40,498 nucleotides of DNA from a virus, in IMG/VR virus record IMGVR_UViG_3300042896_001363, positions 1 through 40,498 of that record; one strand, given 5' to 3'. Of the stretch, positions 30,728 through 37,924 are shown piece by piece (within the stretch, counting starts at the first letter, position 1; every line of letters begins with the position of its first letter). Under the pieces are notes generated by a model that was not told the DNA's origin, did no database searches, and saw only the letters and a program-made list of their open reading frames with translations. The position numbers were made by a program, and so were the translations under genes.

Positions 30728-31967
30728 GGGCAAGGCTTTCCAGGGGTTGGGTCAGGCGGGCACGCTCGGCCAGTGCCAGCAGGCACAGCTGGCCGCTGAC
30801 GGTGATGGCGAGGAAGGCATCGGGGGAATACAGCAGCGAAAAGCCGAAGTTGTAGGCCCCGAAGGCACTGTTGAGCACCAGCTTCAAGGCGTTGGAGGTG
30901 GCTTTGTCACCCGCCTTTTTGGCTTGCAGGCGACGCTCGATCAAACGTCCATAGATGGCGTGGAACTGCGCCTCTTCCAAATGGGTGGGCGTGCAGTCGG
31001 GGTGCATGATGATGTGCGGGTACAGCGAGGCCACGTCGTAGCTCACGCCGCTGTAGTGGCAGGCGCTGTCCTTGGTGTGCACGCCGCCCAGGCCGAACGC
31101 GGCCTCCAGCCCGTCCTCTTCGGACAGTCGGATCACCTCCGGCCAGGGGCGGGTGAGAGGCTGGCGCACCCCGTCCACCACCGTGAACTCGGTGCCGTCG
31201 ATCGCGTCGGCGATTCGCTCCGCTTGGGTGCCCTGAATGCCTGCCCTCACCCACTCGGGCACGTAGAAGGTGAACACGCAGTTGCGCATGCGCTGCGCCG
31301 CCGCCCTGATGTCGGCCTGTTCCACTTCGGGGTTGGCCCGCAGGTACTCGGTGACGATGATGGTGGCCGCCACGTTGGCGGCGGTCTTCTTGGTCAGGCC
31401 AGGCAAATCAAACATGCGCTCCAGCACCAGCCGGGCCTGCACATCGCCCTCCACCGCTTGGCGCAGGGTCTCGGTGGCCACCAGGTCGTGCTCCAGGTAG
31501 CGGATCACCTCGGGCAACTGGGTGTCGGTGATCGGATGGTGCGGATCGAACGGCAGATCGACGATGGCCAGCCCCAGCCGTCCTTCGTAATCCTTCAGGC
31601 GTCCACGCGGGGTGTAATGCATCAGGTCCAACTCGTTGAAGTTGCACCGATCCACCCCGTAGCTCCGTGCCACCTGCCAGGCGGGCGCTTTGGTCGTGAT
31701 GATGTCCTGCGCCAACTGGTGTAAAAACGCGGGCTCGGCGCCATTGAGCGCGGCGTTCAGGATGTAGCTGTCGAAGCCGGAATTGTTGTAGCCGGTGAGT
31801 TCCCGCCCACCCCCCAGGCGCTGGTCGATTTCGGCAGCGGTGTCAGCGTCCAACGGTGCATCGATCACCACATGCTCAGCCGGCTGGCCCGGGGCCTTGA
31901 TGCCAAGGATGGTGCGGTTAACGGCAATTTCCATGTCGTAAACCAGCCGGGTATCAGGCTGCTGCAT
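30720..31967 (-). CDS. family B DNA polymerase, exonuclease and palm part (motifs A and B)
   Basis: This 415-aa protein has the three 3'-5' exonuclease motifs of family B polymerases: Exo I VYDMEI (Asp11, Glu13), Exo II GYNNSGFD (Asp66) and Exo III YLEHDL (Tyr157, Asp161). Palm motif A is SYDVASLYPHII (Asp311) and motif B is KLVLNSAFG (Lys362). It stops shortly afterwards at TAA, before motif C, which is encoded at the start of the next ORF. Alone it would lack a complete polymerase active site but keep the exonuclease. GGGGAGGTG 5 nt before the ATG is a strong ribosome binding site. It overlaps the helicase stop by 14 bp. Confidence 0.85.
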   Translation of the reverse strand: MQQPDTRLVYDMEIAVNRTILGIKAPGQPAEHVVIDAPLDADTAAEIDQRLGGGRELTGYNNSGFDSYILNAALNGAEPAFLHQLAQDIITTKAPAWQVARSYGVDRCNFNELDLMHYTPRGRLKDYEGRLGLAIVDLPFDPHHPITDTQLPEVIRYLEHDLVATETLRQAVEGDVQARLVLERMFDLPGLTKKTAANVAATIIVTEYLRANPEVEQADIRAAAQRMRNCVFTFYVPEWVRAGIQGTQAERIADAIDGTEFTVVDGVRQPLTRPWPEVIRLSEEDGLEAAFGLGGVHTKDSACHYSGVSYDVASLYPHIIMHPDCTPTHLEEAQFHAIYGRLIERRLQAKKAGDKATSNALKLVLNSAFGAYNFGFSLLYSPDAFLAITVSGQLCLLALAERARLTQPLESLAHV

Positions 31968-32814
31968 GGCTCACCTCCCCTTTGTCGAAGCGGTGGCGGA
32001 TGTCCAGCACGTCTAGGATGGCCCGCTCGCTGTCCTGCTTTGCTTCCAAGGCCCGCAGCGCCATGAGGTCGAGGCCTGCGTCGGCCACCAGGTTGACGAT
32101 CGACACCGTCTTGGTCTGACCCGAGCGCACCAAGCGAGCGTTGAACTGGGCTCGCTGCGCCCAGTCAAAGGAATGGGTGTGCCAAACCACGGTGCGTGAG
32201 CTGCCGTGCTGCAGGTTGATGCCGTGCCCCATGGCACTGGGCGCAGCCAGCAGCACCGGGATGCGGTCAGCGTTCCAGTCGGCGATCAGGCAGGCGCGTT
32301 CGCCCGGCGGCGTGCTGCCGACAAAGGCTTTTGCCTGACCGCGAAAACGTCGCAGCAAGGCCTCCACCTCGGCACGGTAGAACACCGCCACCAATACCGG
32401 CCCCTGTGTGCCTTCAATCAGATCTTGCAGCGCGTCCATGCGCGAACTCGACAACAAGTGGGCATGGTTGTCGCCCTCCCCGGCATACACCAGACCTGAA
32501 GTCAATTGGCGCAAGATAGCCAAAAATGCCCCTTCCGAAGGAGCTTGGCGTACCTTGCCATTGGGCAACTCCACCTCGTTGGTGGCCATAAAACGTTGAA
32601 TGCGCTGCCGGTGGGAGTCATCCCAGGCGAAAGGGTGAACGCTGTACAAAGGCTCAGGAATGCCCTTGGTGGCGTCTTCCAACTTAATGGCCACGGCGTG
32701 CTTGGCCAGTTCGTCGCGGATGCATTTTTCACTCTGGTGGTTTTTTGGGCGCCAGGAATACTCAGAGACCTGCACGAAATGGCGACTCCGCCAAGCGAAG
32801 AATTCTTTGCTCAT
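31954..32814 (-). CDS. SNF2-like helicase, C-terminal RecA domain as a separate ORF
   Basis: This 286-aa protein carries the second half of a phage SNF2-type helicase. The start MSKEFFAWRSRHFVQVS matches the segment that normally follows motif III in one chain. Later come GPVLVAVFYRAEVEALLRRF (motif IV region), APSAMGHGINLQHGSSRTVVWHT (motif V) and QRAQFNARLVRSGQTKTVSIV (motif VI with the arginine finger). The upstream ORF supplies motifs I-III. The ATG overlaps the preceding TGA as ATGA, and GGGGAG lies 8 nt before it, so translation can restart here. The two chains should assemble to form the ATPase site. The family usually acts in DNA remodelling or replication start. Confidence 0.8.
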   Translation of the reverse strand: MSKEFFAWRSRHFVQVSEYSWRPKNHQSEKCIRDELAKHAVAIKLEDATKGIPEPLYSVHPFAWDDSHRQRIQRFMATNEVELPNGKVRQAPSEGAFLAILRQLTSGLVYAGEGDNHAHLLSSSRMDALQDLIEGTQGPVLVAVFYRAEVEALLRRFRGQAKAFVGSTPPGERACLIADWNADRIPVLLAAPSAMGHGINLQHGSSRTVVWHTHSFDWAQRAQFNARLVRSGQTKTVSIVNLVADAGLDLMALRALEAKQDSERAILDVLDIRHRFDKGEVSHAAA

Positions 32815-33362
32815 TGCCAGAACTCCCCACCCTTGGAAACGATGCGCCCAGGCGACCAGCAGTCGATTGAACCGTTGGGGGTGGGCGTGCCTGAGAGCAG
32901 CCAGGTCGGCACATGCTCGGCCACCACATGCAAAGCCATAGTGCGGGTGGCGGTGGCGTTCTTGAAGAACTGGGATTCATCGACCACGATACGGCGCACG
33001 GGCATGACACTCCGGCGTTGGACCTCATGGGCAAACTTGATCAAGGTATCGGGGGTGCAGGTGACCAAGTCGGCGTGACCTTCAAACCACAGGCGGGCAC
33101 GCTCGGCGCCGGTGTAGTGGTGCGCCAGATCAAAGGTCAAGTGATGGGTATGACTCCAAGCGAGGGCCTCAGAGGGCCAAACGCTGTCGAGGATGATGGC
33201 GGGCGCCACCAGCAAGGTGCGGCGCGTCTGTTGGGAAATGGCTGTCAAGGTGGTGACGGTTTTGCCACTACCGGGTTGAGCGCCCAGCAGTTGGTAGTCG
33301 TGGCTAGCCAAGATGTTGGCGGCTTTGCGTTGCCATGAACGCAGTTGGTCGGGAGTGTGCAT
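32811..33362 (-). CDS. SNF2-like helicase, N-terminal RecA domain as a separate ORF
   Basis: This 183-aa protein contains the Q-like WQRKAANIL, Walker A QPGSGKT (29-35), motif Ia LLVAPAIIL, DEAH-type box VVDESQFFKN (Asp128-Glu-Ser-Gln) and motif III WLLSGTPTPNG. It stops soon after, in GGEFWQ, where normal-length relatives continue into the second domain. In a -1 frame the text would run on as AMSKEFFAWRS, but no slippery heptamer is present at the junction, so re-initiation is favoured over programmed frameshifting. AGGA lies about 9 nt before the ATG. The start follows an intrinsic terminator at 33380-33406 with no room for a promoter. Confidence 0.8.
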   Translation of the reverse strand: MHTPDQLRSWQRKAANILASHDYQLLGAQPGSGKTVTTLTAISQQTRRTLLVAPAIILDSVWPSEALAWSHTHHLTFDLAHHYTGAERARLWFEGHADLVTCTPDTLIKFAHEVQRRSVMPVRRIVVDESQFFKNATATRTMALHVVAEHVPTWLLSGTPTPNGSIDCWSPGRIVSKGGEFWQ

Positions 33363-33379
33363 GCTTTGGTCCTGTGGTG

Positions 33380-33406
33380 AAAAAAAGGGGCGGTTTTCAC
33401 CGCCCC
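33380..33406 (-). terminator. intrinsic terminator inside the replication operon
   Basis: On the minus strand a perfect 7-bp GC stem GGGGCGG/CCGCCCC (33387-33393 and 33400-33406, loop of 6) is followed by seven Ts (33380-33386). It lies 8 bp after the DUF2815 stop and 17 bp before the helicase ATG. Only partial read-through would express helicase and polymerase below the ssDNA-binding protein. Confidence 0.85.
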
Positions 33407-33413
33407 ACAGAAC

Positions 33414-34043
33414 TCAGGCTGCTTCGCCTGTGCCATCGTTGAAGCGCAGACGGCTGCGGTCGATGCGGCGCACGTTTGCAGTGGCACCGCTACCGCGCTC
33501 GATCTTGGTAATTCCTTTTTCAATCAGCCAGACACGACCAAGACTCAAACCGACCCCTTGGCTTTGGTTTGAATAACCATATGCAGAGAGCTGAACAACC
33601 ACCTCATCACCGCCGTTGATCTCGTCGGAGGCAATTTCGCTTTCATTTGGCCCCCACACGCAAACCGGTGGGTAGCCAGTTTTGGCTCGCACAACCATCC
33701 CGCTTGGTGTGCGGAAAACGGGATGTTTAAAGGCGAATTCCCCAGCAAGATTACGCTCGTTCGAGTCGCGCAGCGGGTTATGCGCACCTGGCGGCAGCTC
33801 GCGGCTACGGAAGGTTTGCGCACAGGCGTCACCCACCAGATCAATCAACGCTTGCTGATCCTCAGGGTCTTTAATAAGCAGCAAAGCGGTGTATTTGTCA
33901 CCGGATTTCGGATCGGGGGTTGAAAGCGAAGGGTAAGCGATGATCGCCTTGACCTCACAGACCGAAGGTGCTGCCTGGTTGGTCGAACCAACGCTGTGCA
34001 CAGCGTTGGAAACAACAGAAGATTTGAATGCCGGTTTGGTCAT
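33414..34043 (-). CDS. DUF2815 ssDNA-binding-like protein
   Basis: This 209-aa protein fits DUF2815, a phage family next to DUF2800 and DNA polymerases, thought to be an OB-fold single-strand DNA-binding protein. Recognisable parts are KAIIAYPSLSTPDPKSGDKYTALLLI, FKHPVFRTPSGMVVRAKTGYPPVCVWG and GGDEVVVQLSAYGYSNQSQGVGLSLGRVWLIEKG. The final ATANVRRIDRSRLRFNDGTGEAA is basic then acidic. The frame reaches 34139, but the ATG at 34043 has AAGG 8 nt upstream and the family start. The 130-bp gap before it holds an inverted repeat GCTGACA/TGTCAGC (34072-34095). A terminator follows, which would favour high yield of this protein, as expected for an SSB. Confidence 0.8.
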   Translation of the reverse strand: MTKPAFKSSVVSNAVHSVGSTNQAAPSVCEVKAIIAYPSLSTPDPKSGDKYTALLLIKDPEDQQALIDLVGDACAQTFRSRELPPGAHNPLRDSNERNLAGEFAFKHPVFRTPSGMVVRAKTGYPPVCVWGPNESEIASDEINGGDEVVVQLSAYGYSNQSQGVGLSLGRVWLIEKGITKIERGSGATANVRRIDRSRLRFNDGTGEAA

Positions 34044-34173
34044 GATGTAAGCCTTGAAAGTTTGGCAAGTTGCTGACACCGAATTCGCTGTCAGCACGCG
34101 GTGTCTTTTGATCACCCCGCCTTGATTCATACTTACCAAGCTTCAAAATTTCTCAGCGCATCATTCAAGTCGG

Positions 34174-34878
34174 TTACCAAACTGGGCACACGCCTTTTGC
34201 TGGACACCACACACAAGCCTCTTTACTCGGTGAGGGTTCCGTTTCAACTTGATCGGTGAGAGCAGCTTGCCCCATAACGTATTTTTCAAATGCCCGTAAT
34301 TCGGACATGTTGGTTTCCCAGACAGCCGGATTACTTCCCAAAACTGGAGGCTGTAGGATGGCCAAAATTACGCGTTCTGGCGTGAAGTCCACCAAGTCCA
34401 GACTACCCATGGCGTAACACATCAGCTGAGTGTTGTTTCGGACATCTACTCGACCGCGACCAGTTTTGAAGTCTCCGACCATCAAAATCCGATGGTGCGG
34501 GTCTGCACCGATCAGGTCAGCCGTTCCCCAAAAATCTTTTCGTCCAATACGCCGACCAGGATCGACGCGAACTTCGGTCACAAATTCAGCGAGTCTGTAA
34601 CGCGCCAGCGCCGTTCTGGCTGCAGCAACTCCTTGGTCAATGATCAAGCGTGCCCGCTTTTCGCCGAAGTCCAATCGCGAAAGTTCTTCAATTTCAATCG
34701 GATTTAAGTGCCCCTGGTTCAACAACAACCGCTCAAAAACAGTGTGCATTAATGTCCCCGCAGATGCTGCTGGACCCGACGCCCGCTCTGGCACCACATC
34801 AGACATGCGAACAGATGCTGGACACTGCATCCAACGACTCGAACTCGATGGACCCAACCTTGCATGTATACGGCTCAT
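34174..34878 (-). CDS. DUF2800 Cas4/RecB-like Fe-S nuclease
   Basis: This 234-aa protein has the four-cysteine layout of Cas4/AddB-type Fe-S nucleases: Cys19 (WMQCPAS) and the C-terminal cluster Cys222, Cys225, Cys231 (CVWCPAKGVCPVW). The PD-(D/E)XK residues are also visible: His45 (LMHTVFE), Asp121 (GTADLIG), Asp136-x-Lys138 (GDFKTG) and Gln151 (NTQLMCYA). The family is standard in phage replication modules next to DUF2815 and probably makes single-stranded ends for recombination-dependent replication. The gene follows the preceding ORF after 1 bp, with no clear ribosome binding site, suggesting coupled translation. Confidence 0.85.
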   Translation of the reverse strand: MSRIHARLGPSSSSRWMQCPASVRMSDVVPERASGPAASAGTLMHTVFERLLLNQGHLNPIEIEELSRLDFGEKRARLIIDQGVAAARTALARYRLAEFVTEVRVDPGRRIGRKDFWGTADLIGADPHHRILMVGDFKTGRGRVDVRNNTQLMCYAMGSLDLVDFTPERVILAILQPPVLGSNPAVWETNMSELRAFEKYVMGQAALTDQVETEPSPSKEACVWCPAKGVCPVW

Positions 34879-34879
34879 T

Positions 34880-35128
34880 TCAGGCCAACAAGCACTGAAG
34901 CCGATTAACGATCTCTTGCTCTTTCGGATTTAGCTGCTGATCCTGCCAATACAGAAAGTCCAAAAGTTCACGCGTAAGGGCAACGACTTGAAGTTGTCGG
35001 TCATATTCTTCAACCAACCACTCTTGCATAAGCTCGGGCAAAACACCTTGTAGCCGATAAATTTCACGAGGGGTAAAGCTTCCAAATTGCCGTTCAGGAA
35101 GAATGCAATTTTTGTCAAAGTTGATCAT
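34880..35128 (-). CDS. small unknown early protein (82 aa)
   Basis: I do not recognise this protein. It starts MINFDKNCILPERQFGSFTPREIYRLQG and is mostly helical and acidic, with LPELMQEWLVEEYDRQLQVVALTRELLDFLYWQDQQLNPKEQEIVNRL. The single Cys near residue 8 is the only one before a final CLLA. The longest frame begins at 35182; the ATG at 35128 has GGGGA 7-8 nt upstream and overlaps the preceding stop (ATGA, 35125-35128). It is translated directly before the DUF2800 nuclease, so a replication-accessory or regulatory role is possible. No motif supports a function. Confidence 0.55.
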   Translation of the reverse strand: MINFDKNCILPERQFGSFTPREIYRLQGVLPELMQEWLVEEYDRQLQVVALTRELLDFLYWQDQQLNPKEQEIVNRLQCLLA

Positions 35129-35490
35129 TGCATCATCCCCAAGGTCGTGTTGGATCGAACGGCCATGTATCGATACCGGCACTCTCCCAATCGCTCACTG
35201 TAGAGATGCAACAAGCCCACTTCGGCGGCAATCCAGGCACGGCGTGCCAACGCGCTAATGCGTTGCTGTTCTTTAGCGCCGTAAATACCGTTTGAGCCCG
35301 TCCGGTCACATATCAGATAACCACAGTGATATTCGATAGCCTCCCCTGAAGTAGCAGAGGCTATCCAGTCACAAAAGCTTTCTTCGTCTGTACAACGCTG
35401 GTAGTTTTCGGGAAGAAGTTGTGACCGTGAGATCGTCACAGCGTCATGAGCATCACACTGGAGCTCGTAGTGTTTAAGTTCTTTTTCCAT
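35125..35490 (-). CDS. unknown phage protein (121 aa)
   Basis: No family is recognised. The sequence begins MEKELKHYELQCDAHDAVTISRSQLL, has an acidic middle (DEESFCDWIASATSGEAIEYHCGYLICDRTG) with five cysteines in all, and ends in a helical ISALARRAWIAAEVGLLHLYSERLGECRYRYMAVRS. Similar C-terminal text occurs in other prophage early regions in my recollection, but without a function. The start at 35490 has only a weak ribosome binding site. A gap of 56 bp separates it from the sigma-like gene upstream. It overlaps the next small gene by 4 bp. It is the first gene of the replication operon proper. Confidence 0.5.
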   Translation of the reverse strand: MEKELKHYELQCDAHDAVTISRSQLLPENYQRCTDEESFCDWIASATSGEAIEYHCGYLICDRTGSNGIYGAKEQQRISALARRAWIAAEVGLLHLYSERLGECRYRYMAVRSNTTLGMMQ

Positions 35491-35546
35491 TTTGATTAAG
35501 CTTTAGTTGCCATGTAAGGTTGATACTTGCAGTCGGCTGATTTTTC

Positions 35547-36143
35547 TCAGTCGGTCGCTTTGATGCCGAACATTCGTAGATGCATCTTCAAATCGCTGAC
35601 GCGACGATAAAAAGTGGCAGCGGAACCGTGATATGCGCGGCAGGCACTGGCCATATCAGCTTCGGTCAAAAGTAGTTCAAACAAATTTTGCTGCTCTGTG
35701 TTCATGCACCGCACAGCCTTATCCAGGTCACGCAAAGCCATGCTCAAATCGAATAAATCGTCATCAACAGCCCAGAGGGGAATAACATCGCCTTTATCCA
35801 GCAGATTCCACTGTTCTTCTGAACCATCGTTGGCAGCCACCGTAGACACAAACGTCAGATGCTTCTTGTCTTTCATGTACCGATCCAGCAGCTCCGTGGC
35901 ACGGTTTTTAGACACTACTCCGGTAAAAGTTCCCAAGCTACCTCTGGTGGAGTCGTAATGCTGGGATTGCGCCAACAGGTCTGTGAGTAGTTCTTGCTTG
36001 ATTTCTTCACGGTCTTCTCGGCTCATGCCCGTGCGGGCGGCAAGTTGATATGCACGGGTAGCAGCGGCGTTTTGCGCTGCTTGAAGGTAATCGTTGTGAC
36101 CAGAAATCGTATTGACCCAAATTGATTGCTGTTGGAGGTTCAT
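35547..36143 (-). CDS. sigma-70-like regulator, copy B
   Basis: This 198-aa protein has a region 2-like N-terminal half (REDREEIKQELLTDLLAQSQHYDSTRGSLGTFTGVVSKNRATELLDRY) with the DxxRGSLxTFxxxxxxNRxxELLDR pattern of sigma factors. A C-terminal region 4-like HTH (MASACRAYHGSAATFYRRVSDLKMHLRMF) follows. It is clearly paralogous to the gene at 37299-37862, about two thirds identical by eye. The linker is acidic (WAVDDDLFDL). GGGAGG before the ATG gives a strong ribosome binding site, and the start overlaps the AlpA-like stop (ATGA). It may direct phage early or late promoters, or act as a DNA-binding regulator without core binding. Confidence 0.65.
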   Translation of the reverse strand: MNLQQQSIWVNTISGHNDYLQAAQNAAATRAYQLAARTGMSREDREEIKQELLTDLLAQSQHYDSTRGSLGTFTGVVSKNRATELLDRYMKDKKHLTFVSTVAANDGSEEQWNLLDKGDVIPLWAVDDDLFDLSMALRDLDKAVRCMNTEQQNLFELLLTEADMASACRAYHGSAATFYRRVSDLKMHLRMFGIKATD

Positions 36144-36493
36144 GACTTACCTCCCAACTGGAGCGTTTCTGAATCAAATATGTTGATACTTGGCGGGCGA
36201 CCTCTCTGTCTGAGTTTTGCGGGGTCAAAATCAGACCTTAAATTTGCAATACTTTCTTGATAATCTCGACCCCTGCGATCAACGAGAAACCGCACTAGCT
36301 CCCGAATCTCGTCCTCTGGCTTGCCAGCGATTCTTGCGATGCAAACAGCTTTGACTTCGTCCTCTGGCCAGCCGACAGCCCTTTTGCCAATTCGCACGGA
36401 CTTTGGAAATAGCCCTTCACGAATGTTGGCGTAAACGCTTGAGTTTGAGCGTTCTCCGGTTTCAGCTTTAACAGCTCCGATTCTGAGCAGCAT
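36140..36493 (-). CDS. AlpA-like HTH regulator
   Basis: This 117-aa protein starts MLLRIGAVKAETGERSNSSVYANIREGLFPKSVRIGKRAVGWPEDEVKAV, the familiar AlpA/excisionase-type winged HTH (about residues 4-50). It continues with a helical tail and a basic KLRQRGRPPSIN segment (about 93-104) that contains an AT-hook-like RGRP core. AlpA relatives activate excision or early phage genes. The frame runs to 36529, but the ATG at 36493 has AAGGAG 7 nt upstream. It overlaps the sigma-like copy B gene by ATGA, so both regulators are co-expressed. A second RGRP motif occurs in the neighbouring protein at 36586-37182. Confidence 0.75.
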   Translation of the reverse strand: MLLRIGAVKAETGERSNSSVYANIREGLFPKSVRIGKRAVGWPEDEVKAVCIARIAGKPEDEIRELVRFLVDRRGRDYQESIANLRSDFDPAKLRQRGRPPSINIFDSETLQLGGKS

Positions 36494-36585
36494 TTTGATT
36501 CTCCTTGGTACAGCGATGTGCAACGACATGCACTAACTGCAGTATGAAGTTTCAAGCTGCCAGAGTCACTGGCGATAAATGGGCC

Positions 36586-37182
36586 TTATTTAATGTCAGT
36601 AACTTTGGCCAATTGCTCAGCAACGATTGCGTCTATTTCGGCAAAGTAATCTCGCTGCTTGTCCATCTTTTTCGCCTCATCGATCACAGCCATGTAACTG
36701 GCTAAAGGCTGGGTCCCGTCTATGTTCATTTTTCGCATGACTTCTTGCCAATCACGCTCGCGCTGACGCTCTTCTTTGGTCGGCTCGAACATGTCTTTGT
36801 GTTTTGTGATGTACCGGCTTATCTGACGAGGATTTCTCTCAAACTGTTCCGCTGTGCGTTCGGTTGCCTCTTCGTAGTTGAGCCCCTCAAGGTCACGCAG
36901 TGACCAAAAGAAATTGCAGGCTTCAATCTCCTTCTCTTCCGACTTCCCTGACGGCCTGCCACGAGGTTTGGTTGGCTTAACCTCGCCCGTCAAAATCCAC
37001 TCAACAACAATCGCATTCAGTACTGCCTGAAACTCCTGTCTCAGCTGAACCTTATTCAAGACCAACGCTGGTAACAACTCCATGATCTTGGAAACCCCGT
37101 CCGAAATGTCGAACTTGAGCGCCTTCAACGCTTCGGTTTGAGGATCGGATTTAACCCAAGTGATTTTTTTTTCTCTTGCCAT
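36586..37182 (-). CDS. unknown basic protein with AT-hook-like motif and HTH-like segment
   Basis: This 198-aa protein has an N-terminal helical part (DPQTEALKALKFDISDGVSKIMELLPALVLNKVQLRQEFQAVL), a basic KPTKPRGRPSGKSEEK (about 69-84) that resembles an AT-hook, an HTH-like YEEATERTAEQFERNPRQISRYITKH (about 103-128) and a charged coiled C-terminus (PTKEERQRERDWQEVMRKM, then DEAKKMDKQRDYFAEID). No named family is recognised. The longest frame begins at 37221; the ATG at 37182 has AAGG 7 nt upstream. It sits between the two sigma-like genes and probably binds DNA (inference). Confidence 0.55.
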   Translation of the reverse strand: MAREKKITWVKSDPQTEALKALKFDISDGVSKIMELLPALVLNKVQLRQEFQAVLNAIVVEWILTGEVKPTKPRGRPSGKSEEKEIEACNFFWSLRDLEGLNYEEATERTAEQFERNPRQISRYITKHKDMFEPTKEERQRERDWQEVMRKMNIDGTQPLASYMAVIDEAKKMDKQRDYFAEIDAIVAEQLAKVTDIK

Positions 37183-37298
37183 TGCACTGCCTTGGTTGAT
37201 CTGCCACGTCTGTATTCTCAATCAACGACCCGACTTTGAACAAATATCAACCCAGAAAGCGCAACTTACGCTGGATGGTCATATCGCAGGGATCAGGC

Positions 37299-37862
37299 TC
37301 ACGCCTTGATCCCAAACATGCGCAAGTGCATCTTCAGCTCACTGACGCGCCGATAGAAGGTTGCGGTTGATCCACCAAAAGCACGGCACGCTGAGGCCAT
37401 GCTGTCATGAGCAATCAGCAATTCGAGCAGGTCAACCTGATCTAAACACATTGTTTGCACCGCCTTGCCCAAGTCATGTAACGCAATGGACATGCCTACA
37501 TGGTCGTCATCAACACTCCAGAACGGGATCACTCCGCCGTCTTCCAGCAGGTCGTAATGATCATCTGCTCCATCGTTGGCCGCCACGGTGGAAACAAACG
37601 TCAGGCGCATCTTGTCTTTTACGTACCGATCAAGCAGTTCGATGGCACGGTTCTTTGATACCACCCCCGTATATGTGCTTACGGCAGCCCTGGCTGGGTC
37701 GTAATGGGGCGCCTGCGCCAGCAGGTCGGTCAGCAATTCTTGGGTAATATCTTCGCGCTCTTCTCGGTTCATGCCCATTCGAGCGGCTAGTTTGTATGCA
37801 CGGGTCGCAGCAGCGTTTTGGGCGGCGCGAAGGTAGTCCGATGTGTAAGTAGCAGAATTCAT
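37299..37862 (-). CDS. sigma-70-like regulator, copy A
   Basis: This 187-aa paralogue of copy B has the same blocks (REEREDITQELLTDLLAQAPHYD, STYTGVVSKNRAIELLDRYVKDK, LTFVSTVAANDGADD, MASACRAFGGSTATFYRRVSELKMHLRMFGIKA). The N-terminal ten residues differ and the linker is acidic. The leader contains an inverted repeat CATGATCG/CGATCATG (37860-37867 and 37890-37897) that includes the start codon, and operator-like palindromes further up (37925-37978), so this copy looks more tightly regulated than copy B. The ribosome binding site is weak (AGG about 11 nt upstream). Two sigma-like genes in one prophage suggest a duplicated control step; competition or sequential action are both possible. Confidence 0.65.
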   Translation of the reverse strand: MNSATYTSDYLRAAQNAAATRAYKLAARMGMNREEREDITQELLTDLLAQAPHYDPARAAVSTYTGVVSKNRAIELLDRYVKDKMRLTFVSTVAANDGADDHYDLLEDGGVIPFWSVDDDHVGMSIALHDLGKAVQTMCLDQVDLLELLIAHDSMASACRAFGGSTATFYRRVSELKMHLRMFGIKA

Positions 37863-37897
37863 GATCGATTGCCTGTTTAAATTTCAGGGCGATCATG
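37860..37897 (-). promoter_or_regulatory. inverted repeat covering the start codon of sigma-like copy A
   Basis: CATGATCG (37860-37867) and CGATCATG (37890-37897) form 8-bp arms around 22 nt. In the mRNA the stem would hide the ATG, with the weak Shine-Dalgarno in the loop. It could act as a translational switch or as a DNA operator. No copy is seen before copy B. Confidence 0.5.
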
Positions 37898-37924
37898 CCG
37901 GCCTATTTGACCGAGTAAAAGTCA

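Noticed and set aside
32811-32814. Programmed -1 frameshift in the helicase
   Set aside because: The frame relation fits, but no slippery heptamer is present and a strong ribosome binding site precedes the second ATG, so re-initiation is simpler.
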